Positions 1 through 9,235 of a DNA stretch of 64,000 nt are shown here, one piece after another. The position numbers were made by a program, and so were the translations under genes. Source of the DNA: Bryobacterales bacterium (lineage in GTDB: Bacteria; Acidobacteriota; Terriglobia; Bryobacterales; Bryobacteraceae); the NCBI GenBank assembly GCA_016789745.1, contig JAEUQF010000022.1, positions 1 through 64,000 of the forward strand, in the 5' to 3' direction. The notes below the pieces were generated by a model. It made no database searches. It was not told the DNA's origin and saw only the letters and a list, made by a program, of their open reading frames with translations. Positions within the stretch are counted from its first letter, which is position 1. The number at the start of each line of letters is the position of its first letter.

Positions 1-462
1 CCGTTCTCCATGGTGGGCACGTCGCTGGTGGAAACCGGCTCCCGCGTCGGCCCCTATGCCCGCCTGCGTCTGGAGAATCATGTTGAAGCCGGTGCGCATA
101 TCGGCAACTTCGTGGAACTGAAGAAAACCCGCCTCGGCAAAGGCAGCAAGGCGCAACATCTGGCGTATCTGGGCGATTCCACCATCGGTGCCAACGTCAA
201 TGTCGGTGCCGGCACCATCACCTGCAACTACGACGGCAAGAAGAAACACCAGACCCGTATTGGCGCCGGTTCGTTCGTTGGCAGCAACTCCACGCTGGTG
301 GCCCCCGTCGAAATCGGTGAGGGTAGCTATGTCGGCGCTGGTTCCGTCATCACCGACGCCGTACCTTCCGATGCGCTCGCGCTCGGCCGCGGCCGGCAGG
401 TGGTCAAGGAAGGGTGGGCGCGACGCCGACGCCAGCCGGAACCGGTTTCAGCCGGAAGCTAA
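1..462 (+). CDS. glmU: GlmU, C-terminal acetyltransferase part (5' truncated by window edge)
   Basis: This is the end of the bifunctional N-acetylglucosamine-1-phosphate uridyltransferase / glucosamine-1-phosphate acetyltransferase, which makes UDP-GlcNAc for peptidoglycan in the cytoplasm. The reading frame is open to the left edge, so the uridyltransferase half lies outside the window. What remains is the left-handed beta-helix with hexapeptide repeats, including the family segments [18 protein letters not shown] and the nearly invariant [11 protein letters not shown] followed by a KHQT histidine. The C-terminal tail is short and Arg-rich. Only the N-terminal half is missing; there is no internal damage. 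Identification is firm from the acetyltransferase signature alone. Confidence 0.94.
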   Translation, partial: PFSMVGTSLVETGSRVGPYARLRLENHVEAGAHIGNFVELKKTRLGKGSKAQHLAYLGDSTIGANVNVGAGTITCNYDGKKKHQTRIGAGSFVGSNSTLVAPVEIGEGSYVGAGSVITDAVPSDALALGRGRQVVKEGWARRRRQPEPVSAGS

Positions 463-528
463 TTTTTTCAGGCGCGGACCGCTTGCCCCGGGCATCTACA
501 ATCAAAGTAGTAGCTCTGCCCAGATAAC

Positions 529-1797
529 ATGACCGCGGAAAGCCGGCACACACTCTATACCTTCATTACCGCCTTCGGGCTTGCGGTCGATTCCCTGCGG
601 GCGCACAAACTGCGCACATTCCTTACGCTGCTGGGCGTCATCATCGGCGTTTCCAGCGTCGCGATCGTCGGCGCGGCCATCGAAGGTCTCGGCAACTACG
701 CCGAATCCACCACGTCCAAAGTCTTCGGCAGCGAGAGCTACCTCATCGCCCAGATCGCTTCGCCCGGCCGCAGCGGCCGCAAGGACCGTATCGCCAAACT
801 ACGCCGCAATAAGCCCATCCGCGAAGCCGAACTCGACTATTTGCGCGCCGTGACCGGCGACCGTATTCTATACAGCCCCTATACGCAACGCATCGAGGAC
901 GTCAAACACGGCGACGTCACTTTCGAATCGGCCAGCATCCTCGGCGTTTCCTCCACGCTCCCCGAAATCCGCGAGGTCACCCTCACCGACGGCCGCTTTT
1001 TCACCGAGCAGGAAGAACGCAACCGCCAACTGGTTTGCGTCGTTGGCGACGAACTCCGCAGTACCCTATTTCCGGACCGCTCGCCCGTCGGCCAGACCAT
1101 CAAACTCCGCGGCCTCGACTTCACCATCGTCGGCGTGCAGGAAAAACTCGGCTCCAGCGGCGCCCGCAGCGGCCAGGACAACCCCGTCTACCTCCCCGCC
1201 ACCGTCTTCCTGAAGATGTTCTCCCAGCGTTCCAATGGCTTCGCGGTGTTCGGCCGTGCCCGCGACGGGGCCGGCCTCAGCATCGACGAGGCGCTCGACC
1301 TTACCCGCGTCGCCCTCCGCACCCGCTTCCATACCGGCCCTGGCGAGACCGACAAGTTCGATACCATCACGCCGGAATCGGTGCGCTCCTTCGTGGAAAA
1401 CATCCTCGCACTGGTATCGGCCGTCGTCATCCCCGTTACCGCCATCTCCCTGGTGGTGGGCGGCATCGTGATCATGAACATCATGCTTGTCAGCGTGACC
1501 GAGCGCACGCGCGAGATCGGCGTGCGCAAGTCGTTGGGCGCCCGCTATTCCGATATCCTGCTGCAATTCCTGATTGAAGCGACGCTCATGTCGGCGTTGG
1601 GCGGCGCGCTCGGCCTTCTGCTCGGCTGGGCCATCGTCTCGGTGGCCAATCGCTTCTCCGAAGCCCCGCTCGAAATCACCTTGCCCTATGCCGTGCTGGC
1701 GTTGGTCGTCTCCAGCCTCGTCGGCATCCTCTCCGGGTGGTACCCGGCGGCCCGCGCCGCCAGATTGGATCCCGTCGTCGCCCTTCGCGCCGAATAA
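529..1797 (+). CDS. MacB-like ABC transporter permease (FtsX family), first copy
   Basis: Inner-membrane permease of the MacB/FtsX type, 422 residues. One transmembrane helix lies near residues 25-50 (LRTFLTLLGVIIGVSSVAIVG), then a periplasmic MacB_PCD-like domain, then three helices in the last 140 residues carrying the FtsX motif NIMLVSVTERTREIGVRKSLGAR. These proteins work as mechanotransmitters for an ATPase and often export peptides, lipoproteins or antibiotics. No ATP-binding subunit sits beside it, so the partner is encoded elsewhere or left of the window. It is followed after 4 nt by a second permease of the same family, so the two probably form a heterodimer. Substrate unknown. Confidence 0.87.
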   Translation: MTAESRHTLYTFITAFGLAVDSLRAHKLRTFLTLLGVIIGVSSVAIVGAAIEGLGNYAESTTSKVFGSESYLIAQIASPGRSGRKDRIAKLRRNKPIREAELDYLRAVTGDRILYSPYTQRIEDVKHGDVTFESASILGVSSTLPEIREVTLTDGRFFTEQEERNRQLVCVVGDELRSTLFPDRSPVGQTIKLRGLDFTIVGVQEKLGSSGARSGQDNPVYLPATVFLKMFSQRSNGFAVFGRARDGAGLSIDEALDLTRVALRTRFHTGPGETDKFDTITPESVRSFVENILALVSAVVIPVTAISLVVGGIVIMNIMLVSVTERTREIGVRKSLGARYSDILLQFLIEATLMSALGGALGLLLGWAIVSVANRFSEAPLEITLPYAVLALVVSSLVGILSGWYPAARAARLDPVVALRAE

Positions 1798-1801
1798 GCC
1801 C

Positions 1802-3049
1802 ATGCGTATTGAACCGAAAGAAAATATCCAGCTGGCCATGCAGGCGCTGCGCTCCAACGGCTTCCGTTCCGCGCTCACCATCCTCGGCATCGTCATCGGC
1901 ATCACTACCGTGGTCACCGTCTCCAGCCTGCTTACCGGGCTGCGCAAGGGCGTTGTCACGTTCTTCGAGGAGTTCGGCCCCAACAACATCTTCATCGCCC
2001 GTTTTACCGGTGACCCCAGCCAGCCCAAGCAGAAGGAACTGCGCCGCCGTCCCATTAATCCCAGCTACGCCACCATCATCGAGCGACTGGCGCCTTCGGT
2101 CGAGCAGGTCGGCCTCCAACTCTTCGCCCCGCCGGTTCTCGGCCGCACGCCCGTTACCGCCCGCGTGCCGGGCTTTGAAACCGACCGCGTCCAGGTCTCC
2201 GGCCAAAGCGCCAACATGTTCGAAATCTCCCCGCGCAACCTCAAGGAGGGCCGCGTCTACACTGCCGAAGAGGGCCGGCGCGGCGCCAAGGTCACCATCA
2301 TGGGCCCCAGCCTCGCGGAAGTCCTCTATCCCGACGGCAAAGTCCTCGGAAAAACCGTCACCGTTGCTGGGGCCGAATACACCGTGATCGGCATCTTCGA
2401 GCCCGCCAAAGGTGGCTTCTTCGGCGAAAACGAGCTGGACTATACCATGGTCGTACCGGTGGAGACCGTGCGCCTACGCTACCCCCAGCTCGACAACTAC
2501 CTGCTCACCGCCAAGGCCCGCCCCGGCCTGCGCGACCAGGCTTACGACGAGGTGCAGTCTATCCTCCGCCGCCTCCGCCAGGTGCCCCCAGGACAGCCCG
2601 ACGACTTCGCCCTGTCCACGGCCGACCAGATCATCAAAAACGTCGATAAGCTGACCTCGGTCATCCTCATCGTCTCCATCTCGCTGTCGGGCCTGGGCTT
2701 GCTGGTCGGCGGTATTGGCGTCATGAACATCATGCTCGTCAGCGTCACCGAGCGCACGCGCGAGATCGGCGTGCGCAAAGCCATCGGGGCCCGTCGCGGC
2801 GACATCATCTTCCAGTTCCTCACCGAAGCCGTCACCCTCACTGGCGCCGGCGGCTTGCTCGGTATCGTCTTTGCCGTCCTGATCACGCTCATCATCGGCG
2901 CCCTCATTCCGGCGCTGCCCTCGGAAGTACCGGTTTGGGCCGTTGTTGCGGGGTTCCTGATGAGTGTCGGCGTGGGGGTCTTTTTTGGCGTCTGGCCTGC
3001 CGTGAAGGCGGCGCGCCTCGATCCGGTCGAAGCCCTCCGGTACGAATGA
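1802..3049 (+). CDS. MacB-like ABC transporter permease (FtsX family), second copy
   Basis: Second FtsX-family permease, 415 residues, starting at the ATG right after the stop of the first copy; the frame is open further upstream but that would overlap the neighbour. The architecture is the same: N-terminal helix (FRSALTILGIVIGITTVVTV), periplasmic domain, three C-terminal helices with NIMLVSVTERTREIGVRKAIGAR. The DNA encoding this motif is nearly identical to that of the first copy, which points to duplication or gene conversion. The stop overlaps the ATG of the next gene (ATGA), so translation is probably coupled. It lacks an adjacent ATPase. Likely a heterodimer with the upstream permease. 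Confidence 0.87.
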   Translation: MRIEPKENIQLAMQALRSNGFRSALTILGIVIGITTVVTVSSLLTGLRKGVVTFFEEFGPNNIFIARFTGDPSQPKQKELRRRPINPSYATIIERLAPSVEQVGLQLFAPPVLGRTPVTARVPGFETDRVQVSGQSANMFEISPRNLKEGRVYTAEEGRRGAKVTIMGPSLAEVLYPDGKVLGKTVTVAGAEYTVIGIFEPAKGGFFGENELDYTMVVPVETVRLRYPQLDNYLLTAKARPGLRDQAYDEVQSILRRLRQVPPGQPDDFALSTADQIIKNVDKLTSVILIVSISLSGLGLLVGGIGVMNIMLVSVTERTREIGVRKAIGARRGDIIFQFLTEAVTLTGAGGLLGIVFAVLITLIIGALIPALPSEVPVWAVVAGFLMSVGVGVFFGVWPAVKAARLDPVEALRYE

Positions 3050-3444
3050 TCCGCGCCCTCTCCCATCCCGACGCCGCCTACGCCGCCCTCATGCTCGGCA
3101 TGATGCTCTCCTTTGTCGAGTTCCTGCGCCCCGGCACCGTCTTCGCCGGCGCTGTCGGCGGCACCGTCCTCCTCCTCGGCTTCGCCCATCTTTATTCCCT
3201 CGGTTTTGATCCCTCCGGCGTGGTAGCTTGGTTAGGAGCGTGGGTGGTAGTACTGCTAGCCGTTCGCTGGCCCATTCCAGCCCTCCTGCCGGCTTTGTTG
3301 CTGGCCGTTGCCGGACGATTTCTGGTCGGTCCGCCACGCATTTCATGGTGGGTGGCTGGCTTGTTCTCGGTTCCGTGCGCCTGGCTGGCGGTTTACCTGC
3401 TCCGCTTGGCCGTGCTGGCATTGGCGAATAAAATGCGATATTAA
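3046..3444 (+). CDS. Short NfeD-like membrane protein
   Basis: A 132-residue very hydrophobic protein with about four membrane segments. The start is taken at the ATG overlapping the preceding stop (ATGA). The segment MLGMMLSFVEFLRPGTVFAG resembles the membrane region of NfeD proteins (loops of the type Phe-x-x-Pro-Gly), which partner with stomatin/SPFH proteins at membranes. The ClpP-like protease domain and the C-terminal OB-fold of full NfeD are absent. It is translationally coupled to the MacB-like permeases, so a role linked to that transporter is possible. Function is inferred only from the hydrophobic motif. Confidence 0.6.
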   Translation: MIRALSHPDAAYAALMLGMMLSFVEFLRPGTVFAGAVGGTVLLLGFAHLYSLGFDPSGVVAWLGAWVVVLLAVRWPIPALLPALLLAVAGRFLVGPPRISWWVAGLFSVPCAWLAVYLLRLAVLALANKMRY

Positions 3445-3501
3445 GGCGATTGGCTCTAGTTCTCTTACCCTCTTCGGCCGATAGAGAGGCAGGAGACGGG
3501 T

Positions 3502-4218
3502 GTGACCAAGACCACTTTGCCGGGAAAGGCTGCAAGAGAAGAGAACGCAATGGTACGTGGCGAAGACGGCGAGTTCGAGCTTATCCTGGGCAACCGCCAG
3601 TTGCTCAGCGTCTTTTTCATCGTTGTCGCGCTGTTAGGCGTGTTCTTCACCATGGGCTACATCGTGGGTAAGAACGCCGGTTCTTCCGATGTGTTGGCCG
3701 GCAAGCGCGAGCCTTTGGTGGTAGATCCCTCGGCGCCCCGCAAGGAGCCCACTAGCGGCACGCTCATTGATCCGCGCAAGGAAGAAACCGAGAGACCGCC
3801 CGTGGTGGTGGAGTCGCCCAAACCGGTCGAGACCAAGCCGGAACCGGTGAAAACCAAGGAGTCGGAGCCGGTGGCCGTTAAAGAGCCACCCAAGAAAGCG
3901 GAGCCGAAACCCGCCAAGGCGGAGACCAAGCCGGAACCCACACCGGAGCCGCCGAAGAAACAGGCTTCGCTGGGGTCCAGCGGCGAACCGTCGCCTGGCC
4001 AGACCTTCCTCCAGGTGGTCGCCTCCACCCGCCCCGATTGCGAGATGATCGCCAGCGTCCTCAAGCGCAAAGGCTTTGCCGCATCTGTGGTCCCCGGCCC
4101 CAATGAGAACGTTTTCCGCGTGCTGGTCGGCCCGCTAGCGGATTCCTCGGCGGTGTCCAAGGCCCGTACGGACTTGGAGGCGGTCGGCTTCCAGAAGCCG
4201 ATCGTACGTAAATACTAG
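3502..4218 (+). CDS. SPOR-domain membrane protein
   Basis: Protein of 238 residues with a cytoplasmic N-terminus, one membrane helix near residues 33-55 (LLSVFFIVVALLGVFFTMGY), a long Pro/Glu/Lys-rich linker (about residues 75-160) and a C-terminal SPOR domain (about 165-238, beginning near TFLQVVAST). SPOR domains bind denuded glycan strands of septal peptidoglycan, so it probably acts at the division site or cell wall. The GTG start is preceded by AGGAG at good spacing; an in-frame ATG 48 nt downstream also has a purine-rich Shine-Dalgarno (AAGAGAAGAG) and cannot be excluded. Its stop overlaps the GTG of lipA by one base. Confidence 0.85.
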   Translation: MTKTTLPGKAAREENAMVRGEDGEFELILGNRQLLSVFFIVVALLGVFFTMGYIVGKNAGSSDVLAGKREPLVVDPSAPRKEPTSGTLIDPRKEETERPPVVVESPKPVETKPEPVKTKESEPVAVKEPPKKAEPKPAKAETKPEPTPEPPKKQASLGSSGEPSPGQTFLQVVASTRPDCEMIASVLKRKGFAASVVPGPNENVFRVLVGPLADSSAVSKARTDLEAVGFQKPIVRKY

Positions 4219-5126
4219 TGAGCGAGCCGCTCGTCCGGATTCAACCGGCTCCCGGTCCACGCCTGCCCGCGTGGCTCCGCAGGTCGGAGACCCACTTCGA
4301 GTCCGTTACGAACCTCAAACGCGAACTGCGCGGCCTGCAGTTGCATACCGTATGTGAGTCGGCGCGCTGCCCGAACATCCACGAGTGCTTCCACCGGGGT
4401 GCGGCCACCTTCATGATCCTCGGCAATCTCTGCACCCGCGGCTGCGGCTTCTGCTCGGTGCCCAAAGGCAGCCCCGAGAAGCGTGAGTTCACGCTTGATC
4501 CCAACGAGCCCGCGCACGTCGCCCGCATGGCCCAGCAGATGCGCCTGCGTTACGTTGTCATCACCAGTGTCAACCGCGATGACTTGCCCGATGGCGGCTC
4601 GCATCACTTCGCCGAAACCGTCCGCGAAGTACGTAAAGCCTTGCCGGAAGCTCGCGTCGAGGTGCTGACGCCCGATTTCGAAGGCAATCTCGAATCCGTC
4701 GCCCGCGTCATCCAGGCCGGCCCTCACGTCTTCAACCACAACATGGAGACCGTGCCCCGCCTCTACAAACGCGTCCGGCCACAGGCCGCCTACCAGCAGT
4801 CGCTCGACGTACTCGCCTTCGCACACCTCAACTTCCCCGAAGTGCTCACCAAGTCCGGCTTCATGGTCGGCCTCGGGGAAACCGCCGAAGAGGTCCACGC
4901 CCTTCTCGCTGACCTTCACCGCCACGGCGTCGATGTCGCCACCCTCGGACAGTATCTGCAGCCCACCCGCCGCAACCTGCCCGTCGCCCGCTACGTCCCG
5001 CCGGAGGAATTCGACTCCTACCGCGATTTCGGCCTCCAACTTGGCTTCAAGGCCATCTTTGCCGGGCCCTACGTGCGCAGTTCTTACATGGCCGATCTGG
5101 TCAGCCAAGAGGCGAACAAGGCTTGA
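4218..5126 (+). CDS. lipA: Lipoyl synthase
   Basis: Radical SAM enzyme that inserts two sulfurs into protein-bound octanoyl groups to form lipoyl cofactors for 2-oxoacid dehydrogenases and the glycine cleavage system. Both clusters are visible: auxiliary [4Fe-4S] cysteines C46, C51 and C57 in CESARCPNIHEC and the SAM cluster C72, C76, C79 in CTRGCGFC. The C-terminal RSSY serine that ligates the auxiliary cluster is present. The length of 302 residues is normal. It begins with GTG, overlapping the SPOR gene stop by one base, and its TGA overlaps the TTG of lnt, so SPOR-lipA-lnt form a coupled operon. No lipB is present in the window. Confidence 0.97.
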   Translation: MSEPLVRIQPAPGPRLPAWLRRSETHFESVTNLKRELRGLQLHTVCESARCPNIHECFHRGAATFMILGNLCTRGCGFCSVPKGSPEKREFTLDPNEPAHVARMAQQMRLRYVVITSVNRDDLPDGGSHHFAETVREVRKALPEARVEVLTPDFEGNLESVARVIQAGPHVFNHNMETVPRLYKRVRPQAAYQQSLDVLAFAHLNFPEVLTKSGFMVGLGETAEEVHALLADLHRHGVDVATLGQYLQPTRRNLPVARYVPPEEFDSYRDFGLQLGFKAIFAGPYVRSSYMADLVSQEANKA

Positions 5127-6595
5127 ATCTCGTGGCTCTACGCGGCCCCGCCCTCGCCGTGCTCAGCGCGGTGCTGCTGGTCCTCGTCTTCCCGAAATTC
5201 AGCATCACCTGGCTGGCTCCGGTCTGTCTGGCGCCCCTTCTGCTTGCCGTTGCCGGCGAAGCCAATCCCAAACGCCGTGCTCTGCTCGGTTGGGCTGGCG
5301 GTATCGTCTATTGGGCCGGCGCCTGCTACTGGATCCGCAACGTGCTGGAGCAGTACGGCGGCATGAATGTCGGCTTGGTCTGGCTCGCCTACTTCCTCTA
5401 CGCCCTGGCGCGCGCGCTGCCCTGGGCTGTCTTCGCCTGGCTCGCCGGGTACGTCATGCCTTCGCGCTGGGCCGTCCTCGGCGTTGCCGCCCTTTGGACC
5501 GGCCTCGAACGTGTCTACGGCCCGTTCAGCTTCGCCTGGCTGGTGCTGGGCAACGCCGGCATCGACATGGGCATTCCCATGCGTCTGGCGCCCCTCACCG
5601 GCGTCTATGGCCTCAGTTTCGTACTCGCCATGATGAACGTCGCGGTGGCCCTGCTTCTGCTCCGTCGTCCCCGCCGCGACCTGCTTCCGCTTCTCCTGCT
5701 CGCCGGCCTCTACATCCTCCCCAAACTGCCGGAGATCGAACAAGGCACCGAGATCGCCGTCCTCGCCCAACCCGACGTCGAAGAGACTCGCGAGTGGACC
5801 GAAACCATGCTTGAGAACACCATCCGCGGCATGGCGATCCAGAGCCTCAATTCCAGCCTTCAGGCCAAGCCCGCCCCCAAACTCATCCTCTGGCCCGAAG
5901 TCCCCGCCCCGCTTTACTTTGAGACCGACGCCTTCCTTCGCGATCAGGTGGCGCAATTGGCCCGCGTGGCCAACGCCGATGTTCTGCTTGGTGCCGTCGG
6001 CCGCGCCCCGGGCCAGGACGTCTTCAACTCCGTGTTCCTCGTCGGAGCCGACGGGAACCCCGGCGGCCGCTACGACAAGGTCAACCTGGTCCCCTTCGGC
6101 GAACATACCCCGGAGCTGTTCCAATGGGTGGGCCGCATCACCTCCGAAGCCGGCACCTTCCGCCCGGGCACCAGTTCCCGCACTTTGCCGGTCGCCCAGG
6201 GGCAACAGGCGGGCGTGTTTATCTGTTACGAGTCAGTCTTCCCGCACTACGTCCGCGAGTTCGCCCAAAAAGGAGCCACCGTCCTCATCAACGCCTCCAA
6301 CGACGGCTACTTCGGACGCCTCTCCGGCCGCGAACAGCACCTGCTGCTGGTTCGCATGCGTGCCGCCGAAAACCGCCGCTGGCTCCTGCGTCCCACCAAC
6401 GATGGTGTCACCGCCGCCATCGATCCCGCCGGCCGCATCGATCAGCAACTGCCGCCGCTGCGCAAGACCGCCGGACGCATGCGGTTTTCCTTCCGCAAGG
6501 ACACCACGCCCTACACGCAGTACGGTGATTGGTTTGTCTGGGGCTGTCTGGCGATAGGATGTGGGTTAGCTGCCTGGCACGCTCGCCAAAGCTGA
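5123..6595 (+). CDS. lnt: Apolipoprotein N-acyltransferase
   Basis: Integral inner-membrane enzyme that adds the third acyl chain to the N-terminal cysteine of lipoproteins, 490 residues. About six membrane helices occupy the first 200 residues and a nitrilase-like domain follows. The catalytic triad is present as E259 (WPEVPAP), K319 (DKVNLVPFGE) and C368 (ICYES). The start is a TTG overlapping the lipA stop; no better start exists near the first hydrophobic segment. A final helix near residues 470-485 anchors the C-terminus. It is the last gene of the plus-strand run. Confidence 0.95.
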   Translation: MNLVALRGPALAVLSAVLLVLVFPKFSITWLAPVCLAPLLLAVAGEANPKRRALLGWAGGIVYWAGACYWIRNVLEQYGGMNVGLVWLAYFLYALARALPWAVFAWLAGYVMPSRWAVLGVAALWTGLERVYGPFSFAWLVLGNAGIDMGIPMRLAPLTGVYGLSFVLAMMNVAVALLLLRRPRRDLLPLLLLAGLYILPKLPEIEQGTEIAVLAQPDVEETREWTETMLENTIRGMAIQSLNSSLQAKPAPKLILWPEVPAPLYFETDAFLRDQVAQLARVANADVLLGAVGRAPGQDVFNSVFLVGADGNPGGRYDKVNLVPFGEHTPELFQWVGRITSEAGTFRPGTSSRTLPVAQGQQAGVFICYESVFPHYVREFAQKGATVLINASNDGYFGRLSGREQHLLLVRMRAAENRRWLLRPTNDGVTAAIDPAGRIDQQLPPLRKTAGRMRFSFRKDTTPYTQYGDWFVWGCLAIGCGLAAWHARQS

Positions 6596-6620
6596 TCGCT
6601 GATTGCTGAAAGCTATCGCC

Positions 6621-7163
6621 CTATCGAATCTCGTAAACGTAGATCCGGTGATTGCGCCGGTGCGCATTCACCTCTTCCACCCGCGTCGGACGCCAGCCCC
6701 GAATCTCGAAGTCATGTGACACCACCCGTGCCCCTGGCTTCAAATACTTCTCCAGCAGCGGCTTCAACTTCGAGTTCGATTCCGTCAACAGGTACAAAGT
6801 CACCACGTCTGCACCGCTCAAGTCTTTCTCGAGCATATTGCCTTCCAGCACCGACACCTGATTCTGCAACCCGCGCAGTTGGATCTGCCCGCGCGCCTGC
6901 TGCACCAACCGCGGCGACAACTCGATGCCCACGCCCTTGGCTTTGAACTTCTCGGCGGCCGTGATCAGCACCCGCCCATCGCCGCAACCCAGGTCATACA
7001 CCGTCTCCCCCGGCTTGACCTGCGCCGCCTCCAGCATCCGTTCCACCACCTGCTGCGGAGACGGCACAAACGGCGCCAGACTCTGCGCATGGTTCACCTG
7101 GCCAAGCAGAGGATACCCCCCGCTCAACAGAACCGTAAGTAAAGGAGACACGACCTGAAGCAT
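6621..7163 (-). CDS. Class I SAM-dependent methyltransferase with N-terminal hydrophobic segment
   Basis: A 180-residue methyltransferase-fold protein. Motif I is DLGCGDGRV (about residues 57-65), the acidic ribose-binding residue is in GIELS, and the later strands are recognisable (ADVVTLYLL, HDFEIRGW). The first 22 residues (LLTVLLSGGYPLLGQ) look like a signal peptide or anchor, unusual for an enzyme that needs cytoplasmic SAM. The substrate is not identifiable. It lies just downstream of the secreted protein at 7165-8379 on the same strand, separated by one base, so they are probably co-transcribed. Confidence 0.8.
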   Translation of the reverse strand: MLQVVSPLLTVLLSGGYPLLGQVNHAQSLAPFVPSPQQVVERMLEAAQVKPGETVYDLGCGDGRVLITAAEKFKAKGVGIELSPRLVQQARGQIQLRGLQNQVSVLEGNMLEKDLSGADVVTLYLLTESNSKLKPLLEKYLKPGARVVSHDFEIRGWRPTRVEEVNAHRRNHRIYVYEIR

Positions 7164-7164
7164 A

Positions 7165-8379
7165 TTACTGATTGCCCGTAGCAGCCCGAAGCGGCTGTTT
7201 TCCTTGTTTCGATTTTACGATACGCGCAACGATCTCCGACACCGCAAACCACAAATCCCTCGGCCGGCTGATAGTGTATTCCTGGCCCTTGAAGAACTTC
7301 ACCGCGTGCCCGATGCTGTCGCGCCACGGCGATGCCTGCGGATTCAAATTATAGTTCAAATAGAACAGCGGGTAATCCGGCTCTATCGTCTTCAATGCCT
7401 CTTCCGGTACATTTGCCTCCAGCATCGCTTTCGGCCCGGCGAAGATCAAAGCGTCCGGCGAAATTTCCGTCCCGGTCTCCTTACGAATCAGATCGGATAG
7501 AAACTCCGTATCCGCCCGTTTCTGGCCCAACTTTGCCGCATCCACCGTGCCCAGTTTCAACGTCGTCAATGCCTCGCCAAGCTTCGGAAAGTCGATCCGG
7601 TCGGCTTCCTCCTGGCGGTAAACCACGCGTTGTTCCTGTAAGTTGAAGGCCACGAGAGTAAATCTATGAATTCTTGGATCTTTTGAGATCGTCCTAAGTA
7701 TCGACACTAATGCCGACGTATCATAGGGCTGCAGGGTTGCCGATCTCGCGTTCTGCGGCGCAAAGTTCATCAGGATTTTGATCTTTACCGGCTCTTCTGC
7801 CGTTGCCCGCTCCACCGGAGCCTCTTCCCCAAACTGCTCGGCATCGGTTGGCGACGCCGACGACGGCGGCAACCCCACCGTAATCGTTTTGTCCTTCGTC
7901 GCCAGCGTTGCTTCGGTATCCCAAAAAAAGGAACACACCCGCTCGCTCCGGTCCCGCATCAGCCAGTCGATGTGGTACTTGCCCTCACCCACGTCGAAGG
8001 ACCCTTGCAGGAAGGCATCCCCCTTGGCGTCTTCCTCAATCGACGGCACCTTCACGCGCTGCGTGAAGTACAGCGGATCCTCCTTTTTGTTCTCTGGCGT
8101 CAACCGGAAAACGATCGTCAGCAGGTTCTCGCTGCCGGCCAACTCGCGCAGCGGAATCGTCACTTCATAACCGGCATGGAACTTCAGGTCGAAGCCCAGG
8201 TTGGCCTTCGGCGTCGGTGTCACCGAGCAGGGCAAGTCCTTGCGCACTTCCTGCATCTCCAACACGGCCATATCCGTGTTGAACATTCGCACCTGACCGC
8301 CGCCTCCGCTTCCTGCCATGAACTGCTGTGCCGAGGCGGCTCCGCACGCAGTGAGCAATCCCAACAGCCATTTCTTCAC
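7165..8379 (-). CDS. Secreted protein of unknown function
   Basis: The chosen GTG start gives 404 residues and places a signal peptide at the N-terminus (KKWLLGLLTACGAASAQQ); the frame is open upstream but that extension would bury the signal. The mature part has a beta-rich N-terminal half with alternating hydrophobics (EVTIPLRELAG, YHIDWLMRDRSERVC), a short Glu/Ala-rich linker near residues 195-215, and an alpha/beta C-terminal half with runs such as DTSALVSILRTIS and DALIFAGP, reminiscent of a von Willebrand A-type fold but without a clear MIDAS motif. I do not recognise the family. It is probably co-transcribed with the methyltransferase that follows. Confidence 0.72.
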   Translation of the reverse strand: MKKWLLGLLTACGAASAQQFMAGSGGGGQVRMFNTDMAVLEMQEVRKDLPCSVTPTPKANLGFDLKFHAGYEVTIPLRELAGSENLLTIVFRLTPENKKEDPLYFTQRVKVPSIEEDAKGDAFLQGSFDVGEGKYHIDWLMRDRSERVCSFFWDTEATLATKDKTITVGLPPSSASPTDAEQFGEEAPVERATAEEPVKIKILMNFAPQNARSATLQPYDTSALVSILRTISKDPRIHRFTLVAFNLQEQRVVYRQEEADRIDFPKLGEALTTLKLGTVDAAKLGQKRADTEFLSDLIRKETGTEISPDALIFAGPKAMLEANVPEEALKTIEPDYPLFYLNYNLNPQASPWRDSIGHAVKFFKGQEYTISRPRDLWFAVSEIVARIVKSKQGKQPLRAATGNQ

Positions 8380-8582
8380 TTCCGGCCAAACCCTTCCTGC
8401 TTGCGCCGGCCCGGAGCCGATCGAAAATCCCCAACGCGGTTCGATGAGCGTTCGCCTGAAAGCCTCTGTGCGCCCGCTTCGGCTACCCGGTCCTACCGGC
8501 GACGTGTCGATATTATGACGCAACTTGCGCCCGGTGAAAACGGGTCCCTGCCACCGGAAAGCACTGGTACTTCCGTGGCATA

Positions 8583-9218
8583 GTGGGACCAGTGCCTAAC
8601 CCCGTTCTGGACGCCTACGCCTGGATCTGCGGCGAAGTCGAGCAGGAGTTCGATCGCAACCGCCAACTCCACGGCACCCGCATCCGTTGTGGCCCCGGAT
8701 GCTCCGATTGCTGCTCGCAATTGTTCCAAATCACCGAAATCGAGGCCGCCGCCGTCTCCACCGGCGTGCGCCTGCTCGGACCGGCGCAGCGCCGCCGCCT
8801 GGAGGCGCGCGCCCGCGACTACGTGACGCGCCGCGCTGTTCTCACCACGCAGGGCGGGGAAGCGGAAGCCTGGGGCAGCCTGCCGCCTCCAGGCGCCCGC
8901 CTCCCTTGCCCCGCGCTCGAGGACGGCCGCTGCCTGATCTATGCCCACCGTCCCCTTATCTGCCGCCGCTTCGGTATGCCGCTCTACAATCCCGAACGTC
9001 CCGGCCGCGTCTACGCCTGCGAACTCAACTTCGCCGCTGGTGACGCCATTGACGACAACCAACTCGTCCAGATCCAGACTGGCCTCTACGAAAGCTGGAA
9101 GGATATCCAGGGCTGGTACAACGAGCACGGCGGGATGCGCGACCCCGAACCCATCACCGTCGCACGCGCCATCCTCGATGACTTCTCCCCCTTCGCTGAT
9201 CCCGCCAGATCAGTGTGA
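8583..9218 (+). CDS. YkgJ-type cysteine-cluster protein
   Basis: A 211-residue protein starting at GTG. The arrangement CGPGCSDCC near residues 37-45, then CPALEDGRCLIYAHRPLICR with a further Cys (YACELNF), matches the zinc/iron-chelating CxxxCxxCC domain of the YkgJ/UPF0153 family. The biochemical role of that family is not established; metal binding is expected. It lies just upstream of ssb, ending 17 nt before that gene's start, so shared transcription is likely. Confidence 0.83.
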   Translation: MGPVPNPVLDAYAWICGEVEQEFDRNRQLHGTRIRCGPGCSDCCSQLFQITEIEAAAVSTGVRLLGPAQRRRLEARARDYVTRRAVLTTQGGEAEAWGSLPPPGARLPCPALEDGRCLIYAHRPLICRRFGMPLYNPERPGRVYACELNFAAGDAIDDNQLVQIQTGLYESWKDIQGWYNEHGGMRDPEPITVARAILDDFSPFADPARSV

Positions 9219-9235
9219 TACCCTCGGTTAAGACT

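Noticed and set aside
1066..2055. Long open minus-strand frame across the first MacB-like permease
   Set aside because: Shadow frame of a GC-rich gene: composition is low-complexity Gly/Asp/Arg and there is no domain, while the plus strand encodes a complete permease.
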